DNA of 5,539 nucleotides. It comes from a bacterium. GTDB taxonomy: Bacteria > JAMCPX01. Each line of letters starts with the position of its first letter. Position 1 is the first letter of the stretch. The notes beneath the pieces were generated by a model that was not told where the DNA came from, made no database searches, and saw only the letters and a list, made by a program, of their open reading frames with translations. The translations under genes and the position numbers were made by a program. Shown here one piece after another: positions 1 through 5,539 of this stretch. The DNA lies in the NCBI GenBank assembly GCA_021815065.1, contig JAKAHI010000114.1:1-5539 (forward strand), given 5' to 3'.

Positions 1-2151
1 GGTCCTGCCCTGTCCGTCGGTAAGCCTGCCGTCGTCCAGTATCTGGAGCAGGGTATTGAACACGTCGTTATGCGCCTTTTCTATCTCGTCGAACAGGATA
101 ACGCTGAACGGCTTGCGCCGCACCGCCTCGGTAAGCTGACCGCCCTCCTCATATCCCACATAGCCCGGTGGAGCACCGATGAGCCGCGCAACGGTATGCT
201 TCTCCATATACTCGGACATGTCGAGCCGTATCATGTTGCTCTCGTTATCGAACAGGGCCTCTGCAATGGCACGCGCAAGCTCGGTTTTGCCCACGCCTGT
301 AGGACCAAGGAATATAAAACTGCCAATCGGCCTGTTGGGATCTTTTATACCCGAACGTGCACGGATGATCGCATCGGTAACCACGGTTACCGCCTCGTTC
401 TGTCCGACAACACGCTTGTGAAGGATTTCGTCAAGGTGAATAAGCTTCCGGGACTCGCCCTCCATCAGCTTTGAAACGGGTATGCCGGTCCAGCGGCTTA
501 CGACCTGTGCGATGTCTTCATCGTCAACCTCTTCTTTCAGCAGTCTGCTGCCGCCTTCTTCCATCTTTTTGCCCAGCTTCGCATACTCTTTTTCAAGACC
601 GGGTAATTTCCCGTACTTCAATTCAGCGACCTTATTGAGATCGTACGCGCGTTCGGTTTTTTCTATATCGCTCTTTATCTTCTCAATCTCTTCCCGGATC
701 TTTCTTACTTCGCTTATGGTGGATTTTTCGGTCTGCCACCGTGCTTTCAGCACATCCCCCTTTGATTTGAGCTCGGACAACTCCCTTTCAAGCTTTGCAA
801 GCCTTTCTTTCGATGCGGGGTCAACCTCTTTCTTTAATGCCTGCCGTTCGATCTCAAGCTGCAATATTTTTCTCGTTATCTCGTCCAGTTCAACGGGCAT
901 GCTGTCTATTTCTGTCCTTAATTTTGCGGCTGCCTCATCGACAAGGTCTATCGCTTTATCGGGCAGGAACCTGTCGGATATGTACCTGTTACTCAGGACC
1001 GCTGCAGCAACCAGTGCAGAATCCTTGATCCTGACACCGTGGTGCAATTCATAACGTTCTTTAAGCCCCCTGAGGATCGAAACCGTATCTTCCACGGTCG
1101 GTTGATCGACCATGACCGGCTGGAACCTCCGCTCGAGTGCTGCGTCCTTTTCTATGTATTTTTTGTACTCGTTGAGCGTTGTTGCACCGATACAGTGAAG
1201 CTCTCCCCGGGCAAGCATGGGTTTCAGGAGATTGCTCGCATCCATTGCTCCCTCTGCAGCACCAGCCCCTACGACCGTGTGCAGTTCGTCAATGAACAAG
1301 AGCACTTCGCCCCTGGATTCCAGGATCTCTTTCAGTACCGCCTTCAATCGTTCCTCAAACTCGCCCCTGTATTTCGCACCCGCAACCAGTGCACCCATGT
1401 CAAGGGCCACAAGCTTTTTATTTTTCAGGCTCTCCGGTACATCGCCCTTGATAATCCTCTGTGCCAGGCCTTCAACGATTGCCGTTTTTCCTACACCGGG
1501 CTCACCGATAAGAACAGGGTTGTTTTTTGTCCTGCGGGAAAGGATCTGGACTGTCCTGCGGATCTCTTCGTCCCTGCCGATCACAGGGTCCAGCTTGTCC
1601 TGCGCAGCGGCTTTTGTAAGGTCCCTGCCATATTTTTCCAGCGCTTCGTACGTGGATTCGGGAGTCTGTGATGTTACCCGCTGTCCGCCCCGTATGGCTG
1701 CAAGGGCTTTCATGACCCCGTCTTTTTTTATTCCGTGATCAAGCAATATCCTGCCGAGCGCCCCGGTGCTTCCTTCGCCAAGCATGGCCAGTAAAATATG
1801 CTCCACGCTGATGAACTCGTCCTTCATGTTCTGCGCTTCCTGAGAAGCCCGATCCAGGGTACTGTTCAGCCGCGAAGTAATGTAGAGTTGATCGACAGCA
1901 CCGGCTGGGCCCGAGACCTTCGGAAGTCCGGCAAGGTACCGTTCTACAGCTTCGCGGATGCCTGCAGGATCCACATTCGATTCAGCCGCAGCAATCTTTT
2001 CCAGCAGATGGGGAATAAGCCCGTCTTCCTGATTGAGCAGGGCGAGCATGAGATGTTCGTTGTCAACCTGCTGGTGCTTGTACCGTGCGGCTATACTCTG
2101 CGCATCCATAAGCGCCTGTTGCGCCTTTTGTGTAAATCTATTTATATCCAT
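1..2151 (-). CDS. clpB: ATP-dependent protein disaggregase ClpB (Hsp100), 3' end outside window
   Basis: ClpB is a hexameric AAA+ chaperone that works with DnaK to pull polypeptides out of aggregates in the cytoplasm. Seen here are 717 codons without a stop; the family is usually about 860 residues, so roughly 140 are missing past position 1. The N-domain (two Clp repeats) spans about residues 1-150. NBD1 has Walker A GEPGVGKT at 216-223, pore-loop KYRGEFEERL from 260, Walker B LLFIDE at 284-289 and arginines 341-342. A long charged coiled-coil M-domain at about 415-540 separates ClpB from ClpA and ClpC. NBD2 has Walker A GPTGVGKT at 616-623, pore-loop GYVGYE at 663-668 and Walker B VILFDE at 684-689. 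NBD2 sensor 2 and the C-terminal domain lie outside. The start is the ATG at 2151, preceded by AAGGAGG with a 4-base gap. No catalytic residue is missing in the visible part. Identification is firm. Confidence 0.97.
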   Translation of the reverse strand, partial: MDINRFTQKAQQALMDAQSIAARYKHQQVDNEHLMLALLNQEDGLIPHLLEKIAAAESNVDPAGIREAVERYLAGLPKVSGPAGAVDQLYITSRLNSTLDRASQEAQNMKDEFISVEHILLAMLGEGSTGALGRILLDHGIKKDGVMKALAAIRGGQRVTSQTPESTYEALEKYGRDLTKAAAQDKLDPVIGRDEEIRRTVQILSRRTKNNPVLIGEPGVGKTAIVEGLAQRIIKGDVPESLKNKKLVALDMGALVAGAKYRGEFEERLKAVLKEILESRGEVLLFIDELHTVVGAGAAEGAMDASNLLKPMLARGELHCIGATTLNEYKKYIEKDAALERRFQPVMVDQPTVEDTVSILRGLKERYELHHGVRIKDSALVAAAVLSNRYISDRFLPDKAIDLVDEAAAKLRTEIDSMPVELDEITRKILQLEIERQALKKEVDPASKERLAKLERELSELKSKGDVLKARWQTEKSTISEVRKIREEIEKIKSDIEKTERAYDLNKVAELKYGKLPGLEKEYAKLGKKMEEGGSRLLKEEVDDEDIAQVVSRWTGIPVSKLMEGESRKLIHLDEILHKRVVGQNEAVTVVTDAIIRARSGIKDPNRPIGSFIFLGPTGVGKTELARAIAEALFDNESNMIRLDMSEYMEKHTVARLIGAPPGYVGYEEGGQLTEAVRRKPFSVILFDEIEKAHNDVFNTLLQILDDGRLTDGQGRT

Positions 2152-2155
2152 AATA

Positions 2156-2200
2156 CCTCCTTGTATGAGCAGGAAGGAGAGCAGACATTGCCATCCTTCC
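2156..2200 (-). promoter_or_regulatory. clpB leader with two mutually exclusive stems; one covers the ribosome binding site
   Basis: On the minus strand the leader holds GGAAGGA (2200-2194), then TCTCCTTCC (2180-2172), then the Shine-Dalgarno AAGGAGG (2162-2156). GGAAGGA can pair perfectly with TCCTTCC (7 bp, 15-base loop). UCUCCUU (2180-2174) can instead pair with all of AAGGAGG (7 bp including one U-G pair, 11-base loop). Both pairings use the same central pyrimidine tract, so they exclude one another. One state exposes and the other hides the ribosome binding site. This is compatible with temperature- or factor-dependent translation of clpB but has not been tested, and purine-rich sites easily find pyrimidine partners by chance. 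Confidence 0.4.
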
Positions 2201-2217
2201 GATTAAAAACTCTATAA

Positions 2218-2246
2218 ATAATAATCATGATTTTACGAAATTTGAA
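2218..2246 (-). promoter_or_regulatory. Putative sigma70-type promoter of clpB
   Basis: Read on the minus strand, TTCAAA (2246-2241, four of six matches to the -35 consensus) is followed after exactly 17 bases by TATTAT (2223-2218, five of six matches to the -10 consensus). Transcription would start near 2211, giving a leader of about 60 bases before the clpB ATG. No sigma32-type CTTGAAA/CCCCAT pair and no complete CIRCE repeat was found upstream, so the sequence does not show classic heat-shock transcriptional control. This is a pattern match only. Confidence 0.5.
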
Positions 2247-2382
2247 GAGCTTACGCTCCCTTCCCCTGCCGTCCTTCCGGGAATGTCGCCGAGCACTCCC
2301 CAGTTGCAAAGGATAAGATAGCAAAAAGAGAGGAGGGGGTTCACTCTGAAAACAAGATTTAAAAAGGGCGTTCCAAAAACGG

Positions 2383-2649
2383 ACATTTATTCACCGAGAT
2401 CACGGCGTTGGCTGACTCCTGATAAGCTTTCAAGAAGATTAGTAGACATTAAAGGGTTTTGCGGTATCGCACAACCTTTTCTTTACGGTATTGATGAACA
2501 AATGAGGGGAGACACTGCAAAGAATTTCGGGGTATTCGGTTTACCCAAGAACGTACATTATTGACAAAAACTGTAAAGTGATCAAACAAATTATAGACGA
2601 ATAGCCGCAGTTTGAGAACGTACTGAAAGATGAAATGAAGAGAGATTTG
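2383..2649 (+). pseudogene. Decayed TlpA/ResA-type thioredoxin-like (redoxin family) gene, C-terminal part
   Basis: No intact reading frame exists here, but pieces in three frames join into a recognisable thioredoxin-fold C-terminus. Positions 2383-2502 read GVG-stop-LLISFQED, two stops, then TLKGFAVSHNLFFTVLMNK. After a stop at 2503 and a frame change, 2508-2549 read GDTAKNFGVFGLPK. After one extra base at 2550, 2551-2640 read TYIIDKNCKVIKQIIDE, a TAG at 2602, then PQFENVLKDEMKR. The order (ISxxED strand, HNLxFTVLxxK, GVxGLPxTYIIDKxGKVI) matches TlpA/ResA/AhpC-TSA proteins, including the cis-proline loop. The N-terminal half with the CxxC active site is not recognisable upstream, so the copy is truncated as well as frameshifted. 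There are at least five in-frame stops and two frame changes. It ends just before the ribosome binding site of the next gene. The family call is by recognition of motifs, without alignment. Confidence 0.75.
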
Positions 2650-2664
2650 TATTTATTGAGAGCT

Positions 2665-2672
2665 AAGAGGAG
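2665..2672 (+). promoter_or_regulatory. Ribosome binding site that selects a TTG start
   Basis: AAGAGGAG lies 8 bases before the TTG at 2681. The same frame is closed by TGA at 2657, and the first in-frame ATG (2756) falls inside the hydrophobic signal segment. This site therefore decides the start of the lipoprotein gene. Confidence 0.75.
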
Positions 2673-2680
2673 AAAATTTA

Positions 2681-3424
2681 TTGCTCAATCTATATTACTC
2701 AAAATCCGATTTTAATAAAGCTACACGGATTGTTTTAGTGGCGGTTCTATCTGGGATGATGTTACAGATTCTTGGCTGTGGTGCGATCTATAAAGATCTG
2801 GCGCGTCCGGTCAGACCGCTTCCTTTGTTTAGTGACCTTTGTTCAAAACTTCCTCTACAGGTTACTCTAATGTTCGGAAGTGAAGCGGTGACCGCGGATA
2901 CCAATCCCGGATATGTACTCAGTCCTGGAGGAACTGTACAAGGTATGTTTGGTGTTAATTACATGACTCTGCTTCGTGATGCTGTGCAACGCCAGTTTGA
3001 GTCAATGGGTTGCAAGGTTTTTTATATTTCTATACCCGCAAATGATCTCCCAACACTGACTGTATTTTTGCAGCGGTTAGATTACCATAACGGTATTTAT
3101 TCTGGTGCTATGCTTGGCCTTGATATATTAGGAGTCATTCCCGGAATAATATATACCAGCCTACCCTTTGACAATTGGATAGTTATTGATTCAAAAGTGA
3201 CACTTACCGCCCGGGGAAGGACCTACTGGCAGGCTGAAGTCCGAACCCAGAGGGTCTGGACGCAATCAGGATGGACTATAGGAGCGCCTTCAGGAACAGC
3301 TTTGGGGGATAACCCCAGCGTTAACGGTGTAGGTGGAGAGTTTGGTCAGGTTTTCTATGACCATGCAGCGGAAATCGCCAAACTTGTAGAGAACGCTGCT
3401 GAAAGGTTGACAGCAAAACAATGA
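2681..3424 (+). CDS. Predicted lipoprotein of unknown family (247 aa)
   Basis: I do not recognise a named family. The product starts at TTG 2681, behind a good AAGAGGAG site. Residues 1-33 form a lipoprotein signal: K13 and R16 in the n-region, a hydrophobic stretch at about 17-32, then LQILGC with Cys33 as the expected lipidated residue (Leu at -2 is slightly off the usual lipobox). The mature part has a helix with basic and acidic residues at about 95-112, a glycine-rich hydrophobic stretch at about 141-163 (GAMLGLDILGVIPGII), and then a beta-like, Trp-rich region at 166-200. The C-terminus (about 225-247) is an amphipathic helix. The general plan recalls YajG-like or other small outer-membrane lipoproteins, but that is only a resemblance. 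It overlaps the next gene by 4 bases (ATGA), so the two are probably co-translated and may act together in the envelope. It follows directly on a decayed redoxin gene, and no promoter could be assigned. Confidence 0.85.
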   Translation: MLNLYYSKSDFNKATRIVLVAVLSGMMLQILGCGAIYKDLARPVRPLPLFSDLCSKLPLQVTLMFGSEAVTADTNPGYVLSPGGTVQGMFGVNYMTLLRDAVQRQFESMGCKVFYISIPANDLPTLTVFLQRLDYHNGIYSGAMLGLDILGVIPGIIYTSLPFDNWIVIDSKVTLTARGRTYWQAEVRTQRVWTQSGWTIGAPSGTALGDNPSVNGVGGEFGQVFYDHAAEIAKLVENAAERLTAKQ

Positions 3425-4107
3425 GAACCTTTACTATTGCGTATATTGGTGTACTAACCCTTGTTATATCGATCTTATTTATTGACTGTGCCCACGCTCC
3501 TGCGCAGCCGGAATCCGAGGCCAAATTTCTCAGAAGCGACAATCCCTGGGGATACGCTCAGGCAAAGTCGACGCCCCCTTATCCACAGAGCAGCATTCAG
3601 AAGCGCAATAATTCCAATAATAATCAAATAATGCCTACGGTCAATCCCCAGTATGGAAAACAAACAGGTTACCTTGCAGTCATGCCTTTGCAAGGAGACC
3701 AAAAACTGCCATCGGATATCAAATCACACCTTAATTTATTATGTGAAAGTATAAGGGATGTAGCGGTTACGGCAACGAGCTACAAAGTCATGACCAGCGA
3801 GAATATTTTTACAATATTGCAGGACAAACATATAGACTCCAACAAATGTGCAGGTACGCAGTGCGAAGTGGAATATGGGAGGGCACTTGGAGCGGATAAG
3901 CTTGTTATAGGAAACATAAGTTATGTAGAAGGAGTATATTATCTGAATTTTAGTCTCTACGATGTACCTACAGCATTGGATACTACGACTTCACGGCGGG
4001 AATGTAAGGGGTGTGGTTTCTATAAGATTATGAAGCTTGTCGAAGGTATGTCATTTGAACTCTTTGGCTTAGCTGGTAAATCCAGGGTGACAAGAAGTTC
4101 ACCGTAG
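3421..4107 (+). CDS. Exported protein with a CsgG/TolB-N-like domain (228 aa)
   Basis: The ATG at 3421 overlaps the stop of the upstream lipoprotein gene (ATGA), indicating translational coupling. Residues 1-26 look like a Sec signal: MRTFT followed by a hydrophobic run, then FIDCAHA. Cys23 preceded by Asp is a poor lipobox, so cleavage after AHA is also possible. Residues 27-80 are low complexity, rich in Pro, Asn, Gln and Ser, probably a disordered linker. Residues 83-215 form a domain beginning LAVMPLQG and containing a helix, YKVMTSENIFTILQ, a C143-x4-C148 pair, then YGRALGADKLVIGNI and YYLNFSLYDV. This ordering, especially the GADxxxxGxI strand, is typical of CsgG/TolB-N-like periplasmic domains found in many envelope proteins. 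A second cysteine pair, CKGC at 195-198, follows. Such domains usually take part in envelope assembly or sensing; the specific role here is unknown. No clear terminator follows. Confidence 0.85.
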   Translation: MRTFTIAYIGVLTLVISILFIDCAHAPAQPESEAKFLRSDNPWGYAQAKSTPPYPQSSIQKRNNSNNNQIMPTVNPQYGKQTGYLAVMPLQGDQKLPSDIKSHLNLLCESIRDVAVTATSYKVMTSENIFTILQDKHIDSNKCAGTQCEVEYGRALGADKLVIGNISYVEGVYYLNFSLYDVPTALDTTTSRRECKGCGFYKIMKLVEGMSFELFGLAGKSRVTRSSP

Positions 4108-4426
4108 AATACAAAAATAAACGTCATGATCAAAGTTTTTAGGAAGATCAAAAGGTGAGACGGAAAATTTTCATGCCGGCGCTTTTCTTCACTCGGTAAT
4201 CTATACCGATGTCTTCTCATATCAGACCAGCGGGGGCATTTGAACAGAAACTAACGGTTTCACCCTCGCAGAACCACTTCAAACCGTAAGGTCTCGCTAC
4301 ATAGAATACACCAATTTACATAACCTTTCTTATGTGAACGCAAGTTCCTTTGTTACATTAAAGAGCCTCCCCCATAAATGATAAAACTCTGGAGCACTCA
4401 GGGAATACTGGGTTTGTATAGACTCT
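4108..4426. other. Intergenic stretch without a convincing gene; weakly open plus-strand frame
   Basis: No credible gene, RNA gene or rho-independent terminator was found in this region of about 320 bases. One plus-strand frame is open from 4130 to 4378 apart from a single TGA at 4241 (stop TGA at 4379). It reads like ordinary protein in places (for example SVIYTDVFSYQTSGG and RSRYIEYTNLHNLSYVNA), but it has no start codon with a ribosome binding site and no family I recognise. It could be a gene remnant like the one at 2383-2649, or chance. An AT-rich hairpin lies inside it. Confidence 0.5.
4315..4338. repeat. Inverted repeat, 9-bp stem with 6-base loop
   Basis: TTTACATAA (4315-4323) and TTATGTGAA (4330-4338) can form a 9-bp stem with one G-U pair around the loop CCTTTC. 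There is no following T-tract, so it is not a canonical terminator. Symmetry of this size could also serve as an operator about 90 bases upstream of the promoter at 4427. It may equally be chance in AT-rich DNA. Confidence 0.35.
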
Positions 4427-4457
4427 TTGACGAAAACGTAGTATATTTGATTATACT
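4427..4457 (+). promoter_or_regulatory. Putative sigma70-type promoter of the TPR/PLD unit
   Basis: TTGACG (4427-4432, five of six matches) and TATACT (4452-4457, five of six matches) are separated by 19 bases, slightly longer than the optimal 17. Transcription would begin near 4464, giving a very short leader (about 15 bases) that still contains the AGAGG ribosome binding site at 4468-4472. No other promoter-like pair stands out between 4108 and 4478. Confidence 0.5.
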
Positions 4458-4478
4458 AAGATTTTTCAGAGGTTATTC

Positions 4479-5201
4479 ATGAATATGGACAGTAAAGAGC
4501 ATTATAAATTAGGCAAAGAATTTTTTCTGAAGAATAAATACGATATTGCGCTTCAGCATCTTCAGGCGTTTGAAGAGTCCAATAAGAATTATGCAGATGT
4601 CTACAATATGCTCGGGGTCATTTATCACCTCGGCGGTAAAATAAAGGACGCAATCAGGGTGTTTGAAAAGGCATTGAAATTAAACCCCGGTTATATGGAA
4701 GCTGCTACGAACCTTGCCATCACGTACAATGATATAGGCCAGTATGAAAAGGCGAGAAACGTCTTAAATAAAGTAAAAGGCCCCTCGCATTCGAAAAGTT
4801 TAAAAGAGATGGAGGACAGGCTTATCAAATCCAAGCTGTCCAACATGCATGCGCAGATAGCCGACCTTTACGTAGAAATAAGCGACTATGACGCTGCAAT
4901 CGAAGAGTATCATAAGGCGTTGGCACTTCAGCCGACCTTCGTCGACATAAAAACAAAGCTCGCCGTTGCGCTGCGGGAAAAAGGGATGACGGCACAGGCC
5001 ATAAAGGAGCTCGAAGAGGCAAAATTCATCAATGCCGAATATATCCCCGCGCGGGTCAATCTCGGCATACTCTACTACCTGATGAGGAGACTGGACGATG
5101 CCGTAATTGAATGGGAGAGTGTACTGAAACACGAGCCAAAAAACGGTGTCGCAAGAATGTACCTCAATGCAGTAAGGAAAGAAAAACAGAAACCATTGTA
5201 A
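4479..5201 (+). CDS. Tetratricopeptide repeat protein (240 aa)
   Basis: The protein is built almost wholly of 34-residue TPR helix pairs: roughly residues 5-38, 39-72, 73-106 (degenerate), 121-154, 155-188 and 189-222. The TPR signature is clear in units such as NMLGVIYHLGGKIKDAIRVF followed by EKALKLNP, and in YDAAIEEYHKALALQP. A charged helical linker (about 107-120) splits the array three plus three. No signal peptide or membrane segment is seen, so it should be cytoplasmic, where TPR arrays act as protein-binding scaffolds; the partner is not evident. The start ATG at 4479 has AGAGG six bases upstream; the ATG at 4485 is an alternative that would change little. The stop overlaps the next ATG by one base (TAATG), so the following PLD-like protein is likely made by translational coupling. 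Family assignment is firm, function is not. Confidence 0.93.
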   Translation: MNMDSKEHYKLGKEFFLKNKYDIALQHLQAFEESNKNYADVYNMLGVIYHLGGKIKDAIRVFEKALKLNPGYMEAATNLAITYNDIGQYEKARNVLNKVKGPSHSKSLKEMEDRLIKSKLSNMHAQIADLYVEISDYDAAIEEYHKALALQPTFVDIKTKLAVALREKGMTAQAIKELEEAKFINAEYIPARVNLGILYYLMRRLDDAVIEWESVLKHEPKNGVARMYLNAVRKEKQKPL

Positions 5202-5539
5202 TGTACCTGCAGAAGTTATTTATATTTGTCTTTGCGGTAACGAGTCCCGTTCTTTTCATGCCGGGTCTTTCCGGCACTCCCGGCAGGACTTTGTCACTCA
5301 TACAGCAGTCCACCTTTGCAGATGACACCGGCATGCTTACCGCAAAAGAACGTCTGAAAAGCCCCCCTACCGGGGAAATCCCTGGTAACGCAGAGCTCCT
5401 GCTTGATACTGCATATTACCCCTCACTGATGAAAGACCTTTCTCATGCGCATGAAAGCATAGCAATGATTCTGTATCTGTTTAAGACGACGGACTACAGA
5501 ACGGCGCTGCCCGATCGCCTTGTACACATGCTCGTTCGG
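5201..5539 (+). CDS. Exported phospholipase D-like protein, N-terminal 113 residues
   Basis: The reading frame starts at the ATG in the TAATG junction with the TPR gene and is open to the right edge (113 codons). No good ribosome binding site precedes it, consistent with reinitiation after the TPR stop. Residues 1 to about 25 are a signal peptide: MYLQK, a hydrophobic run LFIFVFAVTSPVLFM, then small residues. Residues 26-62 are a polar linker. From residue 64 the sequence ELLLDTAYYPSLMKDL, then AHESIAMILYLFKT and LPDRLVHMLV, follows the opening beta-alpha-beta pattern of the PLDc_2 domain, in which a ligand strand is followed by A-x-x-SI and a hydrophobic strand. The catalytic HxKxxxxD motifs would lie beyond the window, so activity cannot be judged. 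Family members hydrolyse or transfer phosphodiester bonds in lipids or nucleic acids; an exported form suggests phospholipid, but that is inference. Confidence 0.75.
   Translation, partial: MYLQKLFIFVFAVTSPVLFMPGLSGTPGRTLSLIQQSTFADDTGMLTAKERLKSPPTGEIPGNAELLLDTAYYPSLMKDLSHAHESIAMILYLFKTTDYRTALPDRLVHMLVR

Noticed and set aside
70..2217. Several plus-strand open frames of 130-210 codons opposite clpB (for example 482-1054, 1039-1671, 1217-1738)
   Set aside because: They lie antisense to a clearly coding clpB with intact motifs, have no ribosome binding sites or recognisable domains, and have the odd Ser/Phe-rich composition expected of shadows.
2291..2318. GAGCACTC resembling a CIRCE half-site upstream of clpB (also at 4392-4399)
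   Set aside because: The second arm GAGTGCTAA at a 9-base distance is absent at both places, so neither is a CIRCE operator.
2142..2324. Minus-strand open frame of 60 codons overlapping the clpB leader
   Set aside because: It has no recognisable domain, overlaps the predicted clpB promoter and leader out of frame, and has no plausible ribosome binding site.
2369..2565. Plus-strand frame open from 2322 to about 2564 read as a small intact gene
   Set aside because: It has no usable start near its beginning, and the redoxin-like motifs lie in a different frame for the first half, so the open run is incidental.
2561..2598. Perfect -35-like TTGACA at 2561 with TATAGA downstream, as promoter of the lipoprotein pair
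   Set aside because: The spacing is 25 bases, too long, and no -10-like hexamer sits 16-19 bases away. TTGACA is explained by the IID codons of the decayed redoxin gene.
4020..4220. Minus-strand open frame of 66 codons at the end of the CsgG/TolB-N-like gene
   Set aside because: It overlaps the 3' end of a well-supported plus-strand gene and has no ribosome binding site or family resemblance.
4254..4287. ACGGTTT...AAACCGT inverted repeat
   Set aside because: A 7-bp stem with a 20-base loop and no T-tract is too weak to call a terminator or operator.
4800..5132. Minus-strand open frames inside the TPR gene
   Set aside because: They are antisense shadows of an unambiguous TPR coding sequence.
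5260..5284. GCCGGG...CCCGGC inverted repeat
   Set aside because: It lies inside the PLD-like coding sequence, has a 13-base loop and no T-tract, and is probably a by-product of Pro/Gly codons.

Overview
The window looks like a chromosomal segment of a Gram-negative bacterium. It carries a Hsp100 disaggregase gene, an exported lipoprotein pair, a TPR protein and an exported phospholipase D-like protein. Mixed base composition, strong purine-rich ribosome binding sites, a TTG start and tightly overlapping genes would fit a Desulfobacterota- or Nitrospirota-like lineage. That placement is a guess from general flavour, since no RNA gene or clear marker is present.

Layout. Positions 1-2151 (minus strand) hold the first 717 codons of clpB, whose 3' end lies beyond the left edge. 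Its short leader (about 2152-2211) has a plausible sigma70 promoter and two mutually exclusive RNA stems, one of which would hide the Shine-Dalgarno sequence. Positions 2247-2382 show no gene; they are purine/pyrimidine-skewed spacer. Positions 2383-2649 (plus strand) are a decayed TlpA/ResA-type thioredoxin-like gene, recognisable only by reading through stops and frameshifts. Positions 2681-4107 are a two-gene unit with a 4-base ATGA overlap: a TTG-initiated lipoprotein of unknown family, then an exported protein with a CsgG/TolB-N-like domain. Positions 4108-4426 have no convincing gene. A promoter at 4427-4457 precedes a second plus-strand unit: a six-repeat TPR protein joined by a TAATG junction to an exported phospholipase D-like protein that runs off the right edge.

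Working together. ClpB is a cytoplasmic housekeeping and stress protein, and nothing ties it functionally to its neighbours. The 2681-4107 pair is probably co-translated and acts in the periplasm or outer membrane; its task cannot be read from sequence. The TPR/PLD pair is also translationally coupled, pairing a soluble scaffold with an exported phosphodiesterase-fold protein. No mobile element, CRISPR array, tRNA or rRNA was seen. The most unusual observations are the possible RNA switch in the clpB leader, the gene fossil between clpB and the lipoprotein pair, and the unassigned lipoprotein/CsgG-like pair.
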